Below, one piece after another: positions 7,688-15,220 of a DNA stretch of 34,611 nt. Below the pieces are notes generated by a model. The model ran no database searches and was not told the DNA's origin. It saw only the letters and a program-made list of their open reading frames with translations. A program made the translations under genes and the position numbers. This DNA is from Acidobacteriaceae bacterium. Its GTDB lineage: Bacteria; Acidobacteriota; Terriglobia; Terriglobales; Acidobacteriaceae. The stretch lies in the NCBI GenBank assembly GCA_003170825.1, contig PMYL01000053.1, positions 79,268 through 113,878 on the forward strand. The letters run 5' to 3'. Numbering within the stretch: position 1 is the stretch's first letter; every line of letters starts with the position of its first letter.

Positions 7688-7798
7688 TAGAGCGGAACCA
7701 GAGTAAACGTGTCCTTACAGAGAGTTTTCTGGGTGGCTCGCCGCGGCGAGCCACTTGGCGGGTTTGCTTTCGGGGTACATCTACTCTGGTTCCGCAGT
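7688..7798. mobile_element. MITE/REP-like palindromic element
   Basis: About 110 bases bounded by inverted repeats. GCGGAACCAGAGTA at 7692-7705 is exactly the reverse complement of 7782-7795, and the match extends imperfectly to 19 bases on each side. In the centre, GTGGCTCGCCG/CGGCGAGCCAC at 7733-7754 is a perfect 22-base palindrome. No protein is encoded; frames across it are artefacts of the symmetry. A diverged partial copy of the right half occurs at 31375-31403. Long terminal repeats with no coding capacity fit a non-autonomous element mobilised in trans. Confidence 0.7.
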
Positions 7799-7801
7799 AG
7801 T

Positions 7802-9469
7802 ATGGATGCCATGCACGTTCTTTCAGCAGCCGAGATGCAGGCCTGCGACCGCGCGACGACGGAGCGGTTCGGGGTTCCGTCGCTTGATTTGATGCGGGCG
7901 GCGGCGGCGGCCGTGGCGGCATTTGCGCGGGAGCAGTTCCCGGGGGCGCGGCGGGTGACGGTGCTGTGCGGCCGGGGCAACAACGGCGGCGACGGGATGA
8001 TGGCTGCACGGTTGCTGGCCGATGCGGGATTGGAGGTGACCACGCTGCTGCTGGGGTCGCCCGCGGGGCTCACGGGGGAAGCGGCCGAGGCGTGGCGCGA
8101 ACTGGCCGGTCCGGCGCATGGGGCGATTCATGTGGTGGAGGCGGCGGAGGAGCTGGCGCGGCACAACGGGGCGCTCGCAGCCGATCTGATTGTGGACGCG
8201 GTGGTGGGCACGGGCTTCAATCCGCCGCTGAAAGGGCTGGCGCTGGCGGCGAGGGAGTGGGTGAAGCGCAGCCGGGCGCCGGTGCTGGCGGTGGATTTGC
8301 CCTCCGGTTGGCCGGCGAATGCGACTGGTGCCACGGTGGAGGGGCCGGTGTTCCCCGCCGATGCGGTCATCACCTTTACCGCGCCCAAGCCGGCGCACGT
8401 CTTTGGGCAATTGACGCGGCGGTGGGACCAGCCTGTGGTGGTGGCGCCGATCGGGTCGCCGGAGGGCGCGATCATTTCGGGGCTGGGATTGGATTGGGCG
8501 GGGTCGGCAGTGGAGCTTGTGCAGGCGCCGCGCGCGGCGGCGGCCAACAAGGGCGACTTTGGGCACGTGCTGGTGGTGGGCGGTACCTTTGGGACGGCTG
8601 GGGGCAAGGCGGGCGCGCCGGCCATGGCGGCTCTGGCTGCGTTGCGGGCTGGGGCCGGACTGGTAACGGCGGCGGTGCCGGCGCCGGCGTTGGCGCTGGT
8701 GGCCGCTATTGCGCCGGAGCTGATGACCTGGCCGCTGGCGGCGACTGCGGCGGGCCGCATCTCGGCCGAGAACCTCGCTCCGGAGCTGGTGGCGGCGCTT
8801 ATGGCCGGGAAGACGGTGCTGGTTATCGGGCCGGGTTTGGGTCAGGAGCCGGAGACGGTGAAGTTCACCATGGGACTGATTGAGGCAACCAAGATTCCGG
8901 CGGTGATCGACGCGGATGCGCTGAATATTCTGGCCGCCGAGCCGGGGCTGCTGGCCAAGTTGGCTCACCGCAGTGAGCGCACACTGGTGCTGACGCCACA
9001 CCCTGGAGAGATGGCGCGGCTGGCTGGGATTACGGTGGCCGAGGTGCAGGCCAAGCGGCTGGAAGTGGCGCGAGGGTTTGCCGAGCGGTTTGGCGTGACG
9101 GTGGTGCTGAAGGGCGCGCGGACGCTGATTGCGCATCCCGACGGGAAGGTGGCCGTGAATACGACCGGCAATCCGGGGATGGCGAAGGGAGGCAGCGGCG
9201 ACTTTTTGACCGGGCTGGTGGCCGGGCTGCTGGCACAGTATCCCAAGGACGCAGCGCGGGCGGTGGCGGCGGCGGTAACTCTGCACGGACTGGCCGCGGA
9301 TATGGCCGTTCGCTACCCAGAGGGTACCCAGGACGAGCACACATTGCTGGCCACGGACAGTCTTGCGCAGTTTTCCAGGGCTTTTCGCTTTCATTCCCGT
9401 GGGGAGAACGGGTATGTTTGGTTGCAGGGGGCATTGCATGCAGCGGCCCCTCATGAGGTTCCGGGATGA
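7802..9469 (+). CDS. nnr: Bifunctional NAD(P)H-hydrate epimerase / ADP-dependent dehydratase
   Basis: A 555-residue fusion enzyme repairing hydrated NAD(P)H. The N-terminal epimerase domain (about 1-215) has the GRGNNGGDGMMAARLL nucleotide loop, VDAVVGTGF and VLAVDLPSGWPAN. The C-terminal ribokinase-like dehydratase (about 240-530) has KGDFGHVLVVGG, VIGPGLG, VIDADALNIL, LTPHPGEMARL and TTGNPGMAKGGSGDFLTG. This matches the length and order of bacterial YjeF proteins. I set the start at ATG 7802 (or 7811, closer to the conserved start of the domain) and not at 7709, because the earlier frame is read through the palindromic element. Its stop overlaps the tsaE start (ATGA), so the two are translationally coupled. 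Confidence 0.93.
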   Translation: MDAMHVLSAAEMQACDRATTERFGVPSLDLMRAAAAAVAAFAREQFPGARRVTVLCGRGNNGGDGMMAARLLADAGLEVTTLLLGSPAGLTGEAAEAWRELAGPAHGAIHVVEAAEELARHNGALAADLIVDAVVGTGFNPPLKGLALAAREWVKRSRAPVLAVDLPSGWPANATGATVEGPVFPADAVITFTAPKPAHVFGQLTRRWDQPVVVAPIGSPEGAIISGLGLDWAGSAVELVQAPRAAAANKGDFGHVLVVGGTFGTAGGKAGAPAMAALAALRAGAGLVTAAVPAPALALVAAIAPELMTWPLAATAAGRISAENLAPELVAALMAGKTVLVIGPGLGQEPETVKFTMGLIEATKIPAVIDADALNILAAEPGLLAKLAHRSERTLVLTPHPGEMARLAGITVAEVQAKRLEVARGFAERFGVTVVLKGARTLIAHPDGKVAVNTTGNPGMAKGGSGDFLTGLVAGLLAQYPKDAARAVAAAVTLHGLAADMAVRYPEGTQDEHTLLATDSLAQFSRAFRFHSRGENGYVWLQGALHAAAPHEVPG

Positions 9470-9939
9470 GCAACGCCGCACCTGTAGCCGAAGGCCGGAT
9501 TCACGAGTTCACCACCATGAGCGGCGCGGACACCATTGAAGTGGGCCGCAAGCTGGCGCGACTGCTGAAGCCGCCGCAACTTTTGCTGCTGCGCGGCGAC
9601 CTGGGCACCGGAAAAACCACGCTGGTGAAAGGGATTGCCGAGGCTCTGGACGCGGCTGAGGCGGACGAGGTGACCAGCCCTACCTTCACCCTGGTGCATG
9701 AGTACGACGGCGCGCTGGACGGCAAGCCTGTGAAGCTGTTTCACCTGGACGTGTATCGGCTGGAAGGCGAGCGGCAACTGGAGACGCTGGGACTGGACGA
9801 GCTGCTGACGCCGGACGCGCTGGTGCTGGTGGAGTGGGGCGAAAAGTTCAAGAGCATCCGCAAAAAGGCGACTGGGGAGATTGCGATCAGCTCGGCTGGT
9901 GGGGATGCGCGAAAGATTACCGTGACGTTGAAGGAGTAG
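9466..9939 (+). CDS. tsaE: tRNA t6A biosynthesis ATPase TsaE
   Basis: A 157-residue P-loop protein with Walker A GDLGTGKTTLVKGIAEAL (about 43-60), TSPTFTLVHEY, FHLDVYRLEGERQLETLGLDE and LVLVEWGEKF, the standard TsaE landmarks. It works with TsaB and TsaD to cycle the enzyme that makes N6-threonylcarbamoyladenosine at position 37 of ANN-decoding tRNAs. Its start overlaps the nnr stop in an ATGA. tsaB lies 16 kb downstream. The last 72 codons have a diverged second copy at 14878-15096, so this 3' end marks the left boundary of an apparent insertion. Confidence 0.94.
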   Translation: MSNAAPVAEGRIHEFTTMSGADTIEVGRKLARLLKPPQLLLLRGDLGTGKTTLVKGIAEALDAAEADEVTSPTFTLVHEYDGALDGKPVKLFHLDVYRLEGERQLETLGLDELLTPDALVLVEWGEKFKSIRKKATGEIAISSAGGDARKITVTLKE

Positions 9940-10336
9940 CGGCGCAAGTTCGTGGAAGCAGCGGTTATTTTCCGAGCTTTGCGGCTGCACGCGCATTGCG
10001 CAGTTTGTCACGTCCCGTCAGACGATTTATGCACAGTTTGGTGCTGCCGAGCATCCGTCCAGTGATGCGGGCCCGTATTTACCGCTCTTGCCCTAAAATA
10101 AATGCCCAATTTTAAATATATGTTCAATTTTGCTCAGAGACGCGAAGTTGCCTTTTGACAATCCCGGCGTAAGTTACCTTTTCACAATTCCGGCGTTACG
10201 ATGAGCAATTTTGTACAGACCCGGCAAACTTCCGTTGCTAAGTTGGCAGAGTCACGCTGTGTCGGCATTCCGTGCCGAGCCGGCGCATCGATGAGCTTTG
10301 GACATTTTGCCACCACAGTTGGACGAGAGGGATCAA
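9940..10336 (+). other. Long gap after tsaE with tandem repeats and A+T-rich patch
   Basis: No credible gene is present in these 397 bases. They contain an A+T-rich patch at about 10090-10132 with two AATTTT motifs, and the 26-base tandem repeat at 10145-10196. The open frame starting at ATG 10201 overlaps the real gene at 10337 out of frame and has no recognisable content. Confidence 0.5.
10145..10196. repeat. Two tandem 26-base repeats
   Basis: Bases 10145-10170 and 10171-10196 are two copies of a 26-base unit (AAGTT(G/A)CCTTTT(G/C)ACAAT then (C/T)CCGGCGT) differing at three positions. A looser third version with TTTTGTACA and CCCGGC lies at about 10203-10231. Terminal arrays of this kind are seen in IS21-type elements, so an IS remnant is possible, but no transposase is present. 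Confidence 0.6.
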
Positions 10337-12640
10337 ATGCGCAAATACAGGTTTGGAATCACGTATTGGCTGGCGGCTCTGTTGGTCGTTTTTGTAACCG
10401 GATGCGGCCAGGAAACAGTAAACATCCCAGGCGTGGTGTCAGTAACCCCCGCTCAGGGCGCTACCGGTGTCCTCACCAACACAACCGTCACCGCGACATT
10501 CAACATGGCGATGAGCCCAGCCTCGATCACCTCCGCCGGAACCTTTACGGTGGCGGGGCCAGGCGGAGCCGTCACTGGAGCCGTGACGTACAGTGGTGTA
10601 ACTGCGACGTTTACGCCGGCAGCCGCTCTGGCAACCAGCACCACCTACACGGCTAAGATCACCACTGCGGCCGCGACCCCCGGGGGCGCTGAGCTGGTTA
10701 GTGACTACGTGTGGACCTTTACCACGCTTGCCGCAACTCCCCGGGTGGTCCCATTCGTGTCGTCAGTGACCCCCGCTCCATTCGCTGATCCTGTTGCCTT
10801 AAACGTGACCATCAGCGCGACCTTCAGCCAGCCGATGAGCTGTGCGTCTCTCCAGACTGCCTTTACAGTCACAGCCCCGATGGGCGACGTTGCCGTGACT
10901 GGCGCAACGCCACCCGTCACGTGCGTTCTTAATGGATCTGGCAACACCGTTGCCACGTTTGGCGGCGCTCTCCCATCCTACGGCACCACCTACACGGCCA
11001 CGATCAGCACCGGGGCTACGGACACTGCAGGCATTGCGATGGCCGGCGCCTACGTGTGGACATTTACCACGCTTACCCAGCCGCCTCCTCCAGCGCCGAC
11101 GGTCACTTCGACCATCCCCGCAAATGCAGCCACGCTCGTGCCCATCAATCTGCAGATCATCAGCGCCGCGTTCAGTGAGCCGATGAACCCTAACACGATC
11201 GTCAGGGCAAACTTTACGCTGACATACCTGGTAGGGAGCGTCATCAATACCGTGACCGGTGGCACGGTTGCTTACGCAGCGGGTGGAGCGGGTGGAAATC
11301 TGGTGTTCGTGCTGCCGCCAGCGAGTACTCCTCTGCTGCCCAGCACCGCGTATACAGCCACCATCTCAAACGGAGTTACGGACGTGGCCGGCACTGCACT
11401 GAATGGTGGAGTGGTGCCGACTGTTTGTGCCACCAGCACCGGCGGCAACTGCGTCTGGACCTTCACGACCGGCACGGCTCCTCCCGTCAACACGCCGGAG
11501 CTGGTTTCGACGGTCCCCGCCAGCGGCGCCACAGGTGTGTGTCCGCTTCAGGCAGTCAGCGCAACCTTCAGCGAGGCGATGAATCCACTGACCCTCAGCA
11601 CGTCCAGTACTTCCTCGACAACCTTCCTGCTTTATACGGGTACGGCAGCGAGCGGAACTCCGATAGCTGGAAAGTATTCTTACGATCAGGCCAACTTCAT
11701 TGCCACTTTCACGCCCACGAACCCGCTCACTCTCGACACCAGCTATACCGCAACGGTGACCGATGGAGCAACGGACGTATTCGGCGATCCGCTGGGGACC
11801 ACCGGCCCACCGAATCCCTGGACCTTCAAGACCGTCACGACCGACACGCCAAGTTGTCAGCAGCCAGTCACCCTTGGGCCAACCATAACGCCCTTTGGCG
11901 GTTTTAGCGGCACCGCAGGGATGACCAACACGGGACTCACCACGGTCATCCATGGAGATAGCGGGACCACGGCGACCGCCGCTACTTCATATACCGGATT
12001 CCACGATAACACCGTTTTACCGGTGGACTCATATGCTGGTAGCACACAGGGATGCACGTATACGGAAACGACAGCCAATGTAGGGCTGGTGACTGGAACG
12101 ATCTACTCACCGATAGTTCCCAACGGTTCCTGCCCGGAAGGATCGGCAGCCGATATCGCCATCGCAGATGAAGCCTTGGCGGAAGCTACCACCGCTTACA
12201 CCACTCTTACAGGCCTCCCCTCAAGCGGCGCTCTGGCTGGGCAGATAGGCCATACAACCATTTACCCCGGCGTCTGGACAACCTCAGGCCCAGTTCTCAT
12301 AACGGCTGGGGATGTAACTCTCGATGCTAAGGGCGATCCCAATGCGCGCTTTGTCTTCCAGATCGGAACAATACTCACCGTAGGCTTGCCGGCAACACCT
12401 TGCAATGTCATCCTGAAAGGCGGCGCCAAGGCCAGCAACATCTTCTGGGTGGTGGAGGGGACCGGTGTATACCTCGAACCGTCGGGAGGCGGGACGTTCG
12501 AGGGAACCATCATCGCGACCAATTTCATCCACGTTTCAACTGCCGGATATGTCAATCCAGTGACAGTCAACGGCAGACTGATTAGTTTGAATGCGTCGAC
12601 CACACTGGTGGACACTGTCATCAATGTGCCTACCCCGTAA
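10337..12640 (+). CDS. Lipoprotein with four Ig-like repeats and DUF3494 ice-binding-like domain
   Basis: A 767-residue secreted protein. A lipoprotein signal ends at VTGC (Cys23). Four SbsA/Big_5-type Ig-like repeats follow, each opening with (V/S)T(V/I)PA-like sequence and ending WTFTT or WTFKT (about 30-145, 147-257, 262-390, 395-512). The C-terminal ~250 residues form a DUF3494 ice-binding-like beta-solenoid (GQIGHTTIYPGVW, NARFVFQIGT, ILKGGAKASNIFWVV, FEGTIIATNFI, VNGRLISL). Domains of this family adhere to ice or act as surface adhesins; here the Ig stalk would hold it off the outer membrane. ATG 10337 has GAGAGG at 10325-10330. It lies in the tsaE-flanked segment and is followed by a strong terminator. 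Confidence 0.87.
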   Translation: MRKYRFGITYWLAALLVVFVTGCGQETVNIPGVVSVTPAQGATGVLTNTTVTATFNMAMSPASITSAGTFTVAGPGGAVTGAVTYSGVTATFTPAAALATSTTYTAKITTAAATPGGAELVSDYVWTFTTLAATPRVVPFVSSVTPAPFADPVALNVTISATFSQPMSCASLQTAFTVTAPMGDVAVTGATPPVTCVLNGSGNTVATFGGALPSYGTTYTATISTGATDTAGIAMAGAYVWTFTTLTQPPPPAPTVTSTIPANAATLVPINLQIISAAFSEPMNPNTIVRANFTLTYLVGSVINTVTGGTVAYAAGGAGGNLVFVLPPASTPLLPSTAYTATISNGVTDVAGTALNGGVVPTVCATSTGGNCVWTFTTGTAPPVNTPELVSTVPASGATGVCPLQAVSATFSEAMNPLTLSTSSTSSTTFLLYTGTAASGTPIAGKYSYDQANFIATFTPTNPLTLDTSYTATVTDGATDVFGDPLGTTGPPNPWTFKTVTTDTPSCQQPVTLGPTITPFGGFSGTAGMTNTGLTTVIHGDSGTTATAATSYTGFHDNTVLPVDSYAGSTQGCTYTETTANVGLVTGTIYSPIVPNGSCPEGSAADIAIADEALAEATTAYTTLTGLPSSGALAGQIGHTTIYPGVWTTSGPVLITAGDVTLDAKGDPNARFVFQIGTILTVGLPATPCNVILKGGAKASNIFWVVEGTGVYLEPSGGGTFEGTIIATNFIHVSTAGYVNPVTVNGRLISLNASTTLVDTVINVPTP

Positions 12641-12646
12641 AGTTCC

Positions 12647-12678
12647 GGCTGAGACCGCCCCCCAGGGCGGTCTCAGCC
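12647..12678 (+). terminator. Perfect 14-bp hairpin after the ice-binding-like gene
   Basis: GGCTGAGACCGCCC at 12647-12660 pairs fully with 12665-12678 around a CCCA loop, seven bases after the stop codon. Only a weak T-rich stretch follows, but stem strength and position point to a transcript end. Confidence 0.75.
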
Positions 12679-12776
12679 AGTTTCAGGCAATACAGTGTTT
12701 GGCGTGTTTAATTCGCGTCGAGTAAACCCGGCGCTGAGATTTTCGATGATCGCGACGAGCAGTTCGGGAGGCAACA

Positions 12777-14741
12777 ATGAGATTGAGTGCAAGAATGATT
12801 GCCACAGCGGCATTCGCCATTTTTCTAATGCCCGCGTTCTTGCTTCGTGCGGACGAAGCGGCAAAGCCGTCAACCGGCGCCGGGAACGATAAAGCCGCGG
12901 ATTCCAGCTCCAGCGCCGCGGCTGTCTCCGATCCGGCCGCTCCGCTGCCGGCGGCTCCAATGCCTGCGGCCTCGATGTCGGCAGCCACGCCGTATTCGAG
13001 AGGCGTGGAGAGTTATCCCAAGGCTGAACTGTTCCTGGGCTACTCCTATCTGCGCTCGGTGCCTGCGCCGCAGTGGGGAAACCGGCTGATGTGGATGAAT
13101 GGCGGCAGCGCGTCCATCGCTTTCAACGTCAACCGCTATCTGGGGATCGTTGGCGACGTTGGCGCCTACACCAACTCAGAGGTCCGATTCCAGGGCGGAT
13201 ATGGCTCTACGGTCGACGTGAACAACCCAAACGTGGGTGCTATCAGCTATCTCTTCGGTCCGCGCCTGTCCTTCCGGCACGAAAGAATCACTCCCTTTCT
13301 CCAGGTTCTGTTTGGAGGCATACACGCCAATGAGGTGACACTCGCCGATTGTACATTCAGCTGCACGCTCCTTCCCGCTCAGAACACGTTTGCCTGGACC
13401 GGCGGCGGCGGCCTGGACGTCAAGGTCCACCGCCATTTCGCCATCCGCGTCATTCAGGCCGAATACCTGATGACCGGGTTCCAGGATTACACCACCGGAA
13501 AGACCACTGAGCAGGACAACGTGCGCCTATCTGCCGGACTTGTCTTCGGCTTTGGTGGAAATCCCGCTTCCACGCTGGTGACCCTGGCGTGCTCGGCCAG
13601 TCCGGCTACGATCTTCCCCGGCGACCCGGTTACGGTGACCGCGATGGCCGGCAACCTGGATCCCAAGCTGAATGTGGTTTATTTCTGGACGGGAGTGCCG
13701 GGCTTGAAGGGCAACGGAACGACAGCTTTGTTGGACACGGCAGCCACGGGAGCGCTGGCGCCGGGCGCCTATACGGTGAATTGTGGAGTGAAGGAAGGCA
13801 GACCCGGCAAGGAAGGCCTCCAGCCGTGGGAATCTGCCGCCGCAACGGCCAGCTTCACGGTGAAGGCCTTTGAGCCGCCGACGATCAACTGCTCGGCCAG
13901 CCCCAGCACTATCAACCCGGGTGAGACCAGCAACGTGACGGCCATGGGCATGAGCCCGCAGAACCGCCCGCTGACTTACAGCTACTCGACTGCGTCCGGG
14001 ACCATCAGCGGAACCGGCGCCTCGGCGACATTCGATTCGACGGGCGCGCCGACCGGCGCCGTAGGCATCATCTGCAACGTGAGCGACGACAAGGGTCAGA
14101 CGGCAACCGCGAACACCAGCGTGACCGTCGCGCCTCCTCCGCCTCCTCCGGCCCCCCCCGCGGAGCAAGTGCGGCTCGAGGCTCGCCTGGCGTTGCACAG
14201 TATATTTTTCCAGACCGATGAGCCCAGGATCGAGCATCCCAATGGCGGTCTGGTGGCTAGCCAGCAGGCAACCCTAACCACCCTGGCGACGGACTTCAAG
14301 AGCTACCTCACATTCAAACCGGATGCCCACCTGACCCTGACCGGACATGCGGATGTGCGCGCATCAGTCGAGTACAACCAGGCGCTTACCGAACGCCGTG
14401 TCGCTCGCGCAAAACAGTTCCTGGTTGAACAGGGTGTACCCGAAGCCAAGATTGAAACGCTCGGCCTTGGCAAGGAGCAAGAGCTCACCGCTGACCAGGT
14501 GGAAGAGGCGGTCAAACAGAATCCTGAGCTGAGTGACGCGGAGCGGGAGAAACTTCTCAAGGAGCTGCCCGTCATTGTCCTGGCTAAAAACCGCCGTGTA
14601 GACGTCACCCTGAGCACCGCGGGCCAGCCGGGCCAGGAATCGGTGCAACGGTACCCGTTCAACGCCGCCGATGCCCTGACTCTTCTCGACGAAAAGAGTC
14701 CGGCGCACCGCAAGAAGGCCGCGGCGCCGGTGAAGAAGTAG
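12777..14741 (+). CDS. OmpA-family outer membrane protein with Ig-like domains
   Basis: A 654-residue protein. It has a signal peptide (residues 1-25), an Ala/Pro/Ser linker, an 8-strand OmpA-type barrel (about 80-262, beginning PKAELFLGYSYLRS and ending VRLSAGLVFGFGG) and two Ig-like domains, each opening with CSASP (about 268-365 and 370-453). A polyproline linker (PPPPPPAPP) leads to an OmpA peptidoglycan-binding domain (LTLTGHADVRASVEYNQALTERR). That last domain has an insert of ~30 residues between GLGKEQE and NRRVDV. It would tether the outer membrane to the cell wall and present Ig domains in the periplasm. GGGAGG at 12766-12771 serves ATG 12777. It is the second gene of the inserted segment. 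Confidence 0.9.
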   Translation: MRLSARMIATAAFAIFLMPAFLLRADEAAKPSTGAGNDKAADSSSSAAAVSDPAAPLPAAPMPAASMSAATPYSRGVESYPKAELFLGYSYLRSVPAPQWGNRLMWMNGGSASIAFNVNRYLGIVGDVGAYTNSEVRFQGGYGSTVDVNNPNVGAISYLFGPRLSFRHERITPFLQVLFGGIHANEVTLADCTFSCTLLPAQNTFAWTGGGGLDVKVHRHFAIRVIQAEYLMTGFQDYTTGKTTEQDNVRLSAGLVFGFGGNPASTLVTLACSASPATIFPGDPVTVTAMAGNLDPKLNVVYFWTGVPGLKGNGTTALLDTAATGALAPGAYTVNCGVKEGRPGKEGLQPWESAAATASFTVKAFEPPTINCSASPSTINPGETSNVTAMGMSPQNRPLTYSYSTASGTISGTGASATFDSTGAPTGAVGIICNVSDDKGQTATANTSVTVAPPPPPPAPPAEQVRLEARLALHSIFFQTDEPRIEHPNGGLVASQQATLTTLATDFKSYLTFKPDAHLTLTGHADVRASVEYNQALTERRVARAKQFLVEQGVPEAKIETLGLGKEQELTADQVEEAVKQNPELSDAEREKLLKELPVIVLAKNRRVDVTLSTAGQPGQESVQRYPFNAADALTLLDEKSPAHRKKAAAPVKK

Positions 14742-14749
14742 CCGCTTAA

Positions 14750-14785
14750 ACCGCCGGAGCAAGCCAGCAGGCCTGCTCCGGCGGT
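14750..14785. terminator. 12-bp hairpin after the OmpA-like gene
   Basis: ACCGCCGGAGCA at 14750-14761 pairs perfectly with TGCTCCGGCGGT at 14774-14785, loop of 12 bases, nine bases after the stop. No T-run follows on the plus strand. Confidence 0.65.
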
Positions 14786-14867
14786 AAAACTGATCGTCCG
14801 GCCCCCACAAAGTTGACGACGGGGGCCGGACAGCTACCAGGTTAAGGGAATTCTTGTGCAATCATTT

Positions 14868-14895
14868 GAGGTTGACCGGCGAGCCGGTCAACCTC
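14868..14895. repeat. Fold-back palindrome at the start of the tsaE fragment
   Basis: GAGGTTGACCGGC at 14868-14880 is the exact reverse complement of 14883-14895, with only GA between. The right arm lies inside the tsaE-homologous sequence, so the left arm looks like a snap-back copy made at the rearrangement junction. Confidence 0.65.
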
Positions 14896-15096
14896 TTTCG
14901 TTTGGACGTTTATCGCCTTGAGGGTGAACGCCAACTGGAGACGCTGGGACTGGACGAACTGCTGAAGCCAGACGTGCTGGTGCTGGTGGAGTGGGGTGAG
15001 AAGTTCAAGAGCATCCGCAAGAAGGCGACCGGAGAGATTCTTATTACTTCGACCGGCGGCGACACGCGGAAGATTACGGTGACGCTGAAGGAATAG
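14878..15096 (+). pseudogene. tsaE: Truncated second copy of tsaE (C-terminal 72 codons)
   Basis: The frame from 14878 to the TAG at 15096 encodes the last 72 residues of TsaE without the Walker A half, so it cannot be an active ATPase. By my codon-by-codon comparison 63 of 72 residues match the intact gene at 9721-9939, while about 40 of 219 bases differ, many of them silent. No frameshift has accumulated. A GTG start at 14854 could make an 80-residue peptide, but no ribosome-binding site supports it. It is either the displaced 3' end of the native gene after an insertion, or a fragment brought in from a relative. Confidence 0.85.
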
Positions 15097-15147
15097 GCGG
15101 GAGCAGAAAGTCCGCAGAGTGAATTCACTGGTTTAAGTACAGTCCTA

Positions 15148-15156
15148 TGCTAGAAT
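15148..15156 (+). promoter_or_regulatory. Extended -10 promoter for the 1175-residue lipoprotein
   Basis: TGC followed by TAGAAT (15148-15156) is a good extended -10 element. No convincing -35 lies 17 bases upstream. It would start transcription about 55 bases before the ATG at 15221. Confidence 0.45.
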
Positions 15157-15220
15157 TTCTATCATCCGCAATAGCTGGCTTAATCCGGGGCATGAGATTT
15201 CGTTCTTTCGAGGGATCTGC

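Noticed and set aside
7823..9481. 552-codon open frame on the minus strand
   Set aside because: It is antisense to nnr, whose catalytic motifs are unambiguous; the Arg/His/Gln-rich composition is typical of G+C-rich shadows.
10201..10656. 151-codon frame upstream of the ice-binding-like gene
   Set aside because: It overlaps the real gene out of frame and shows no domain; its start lies within the repeat region.
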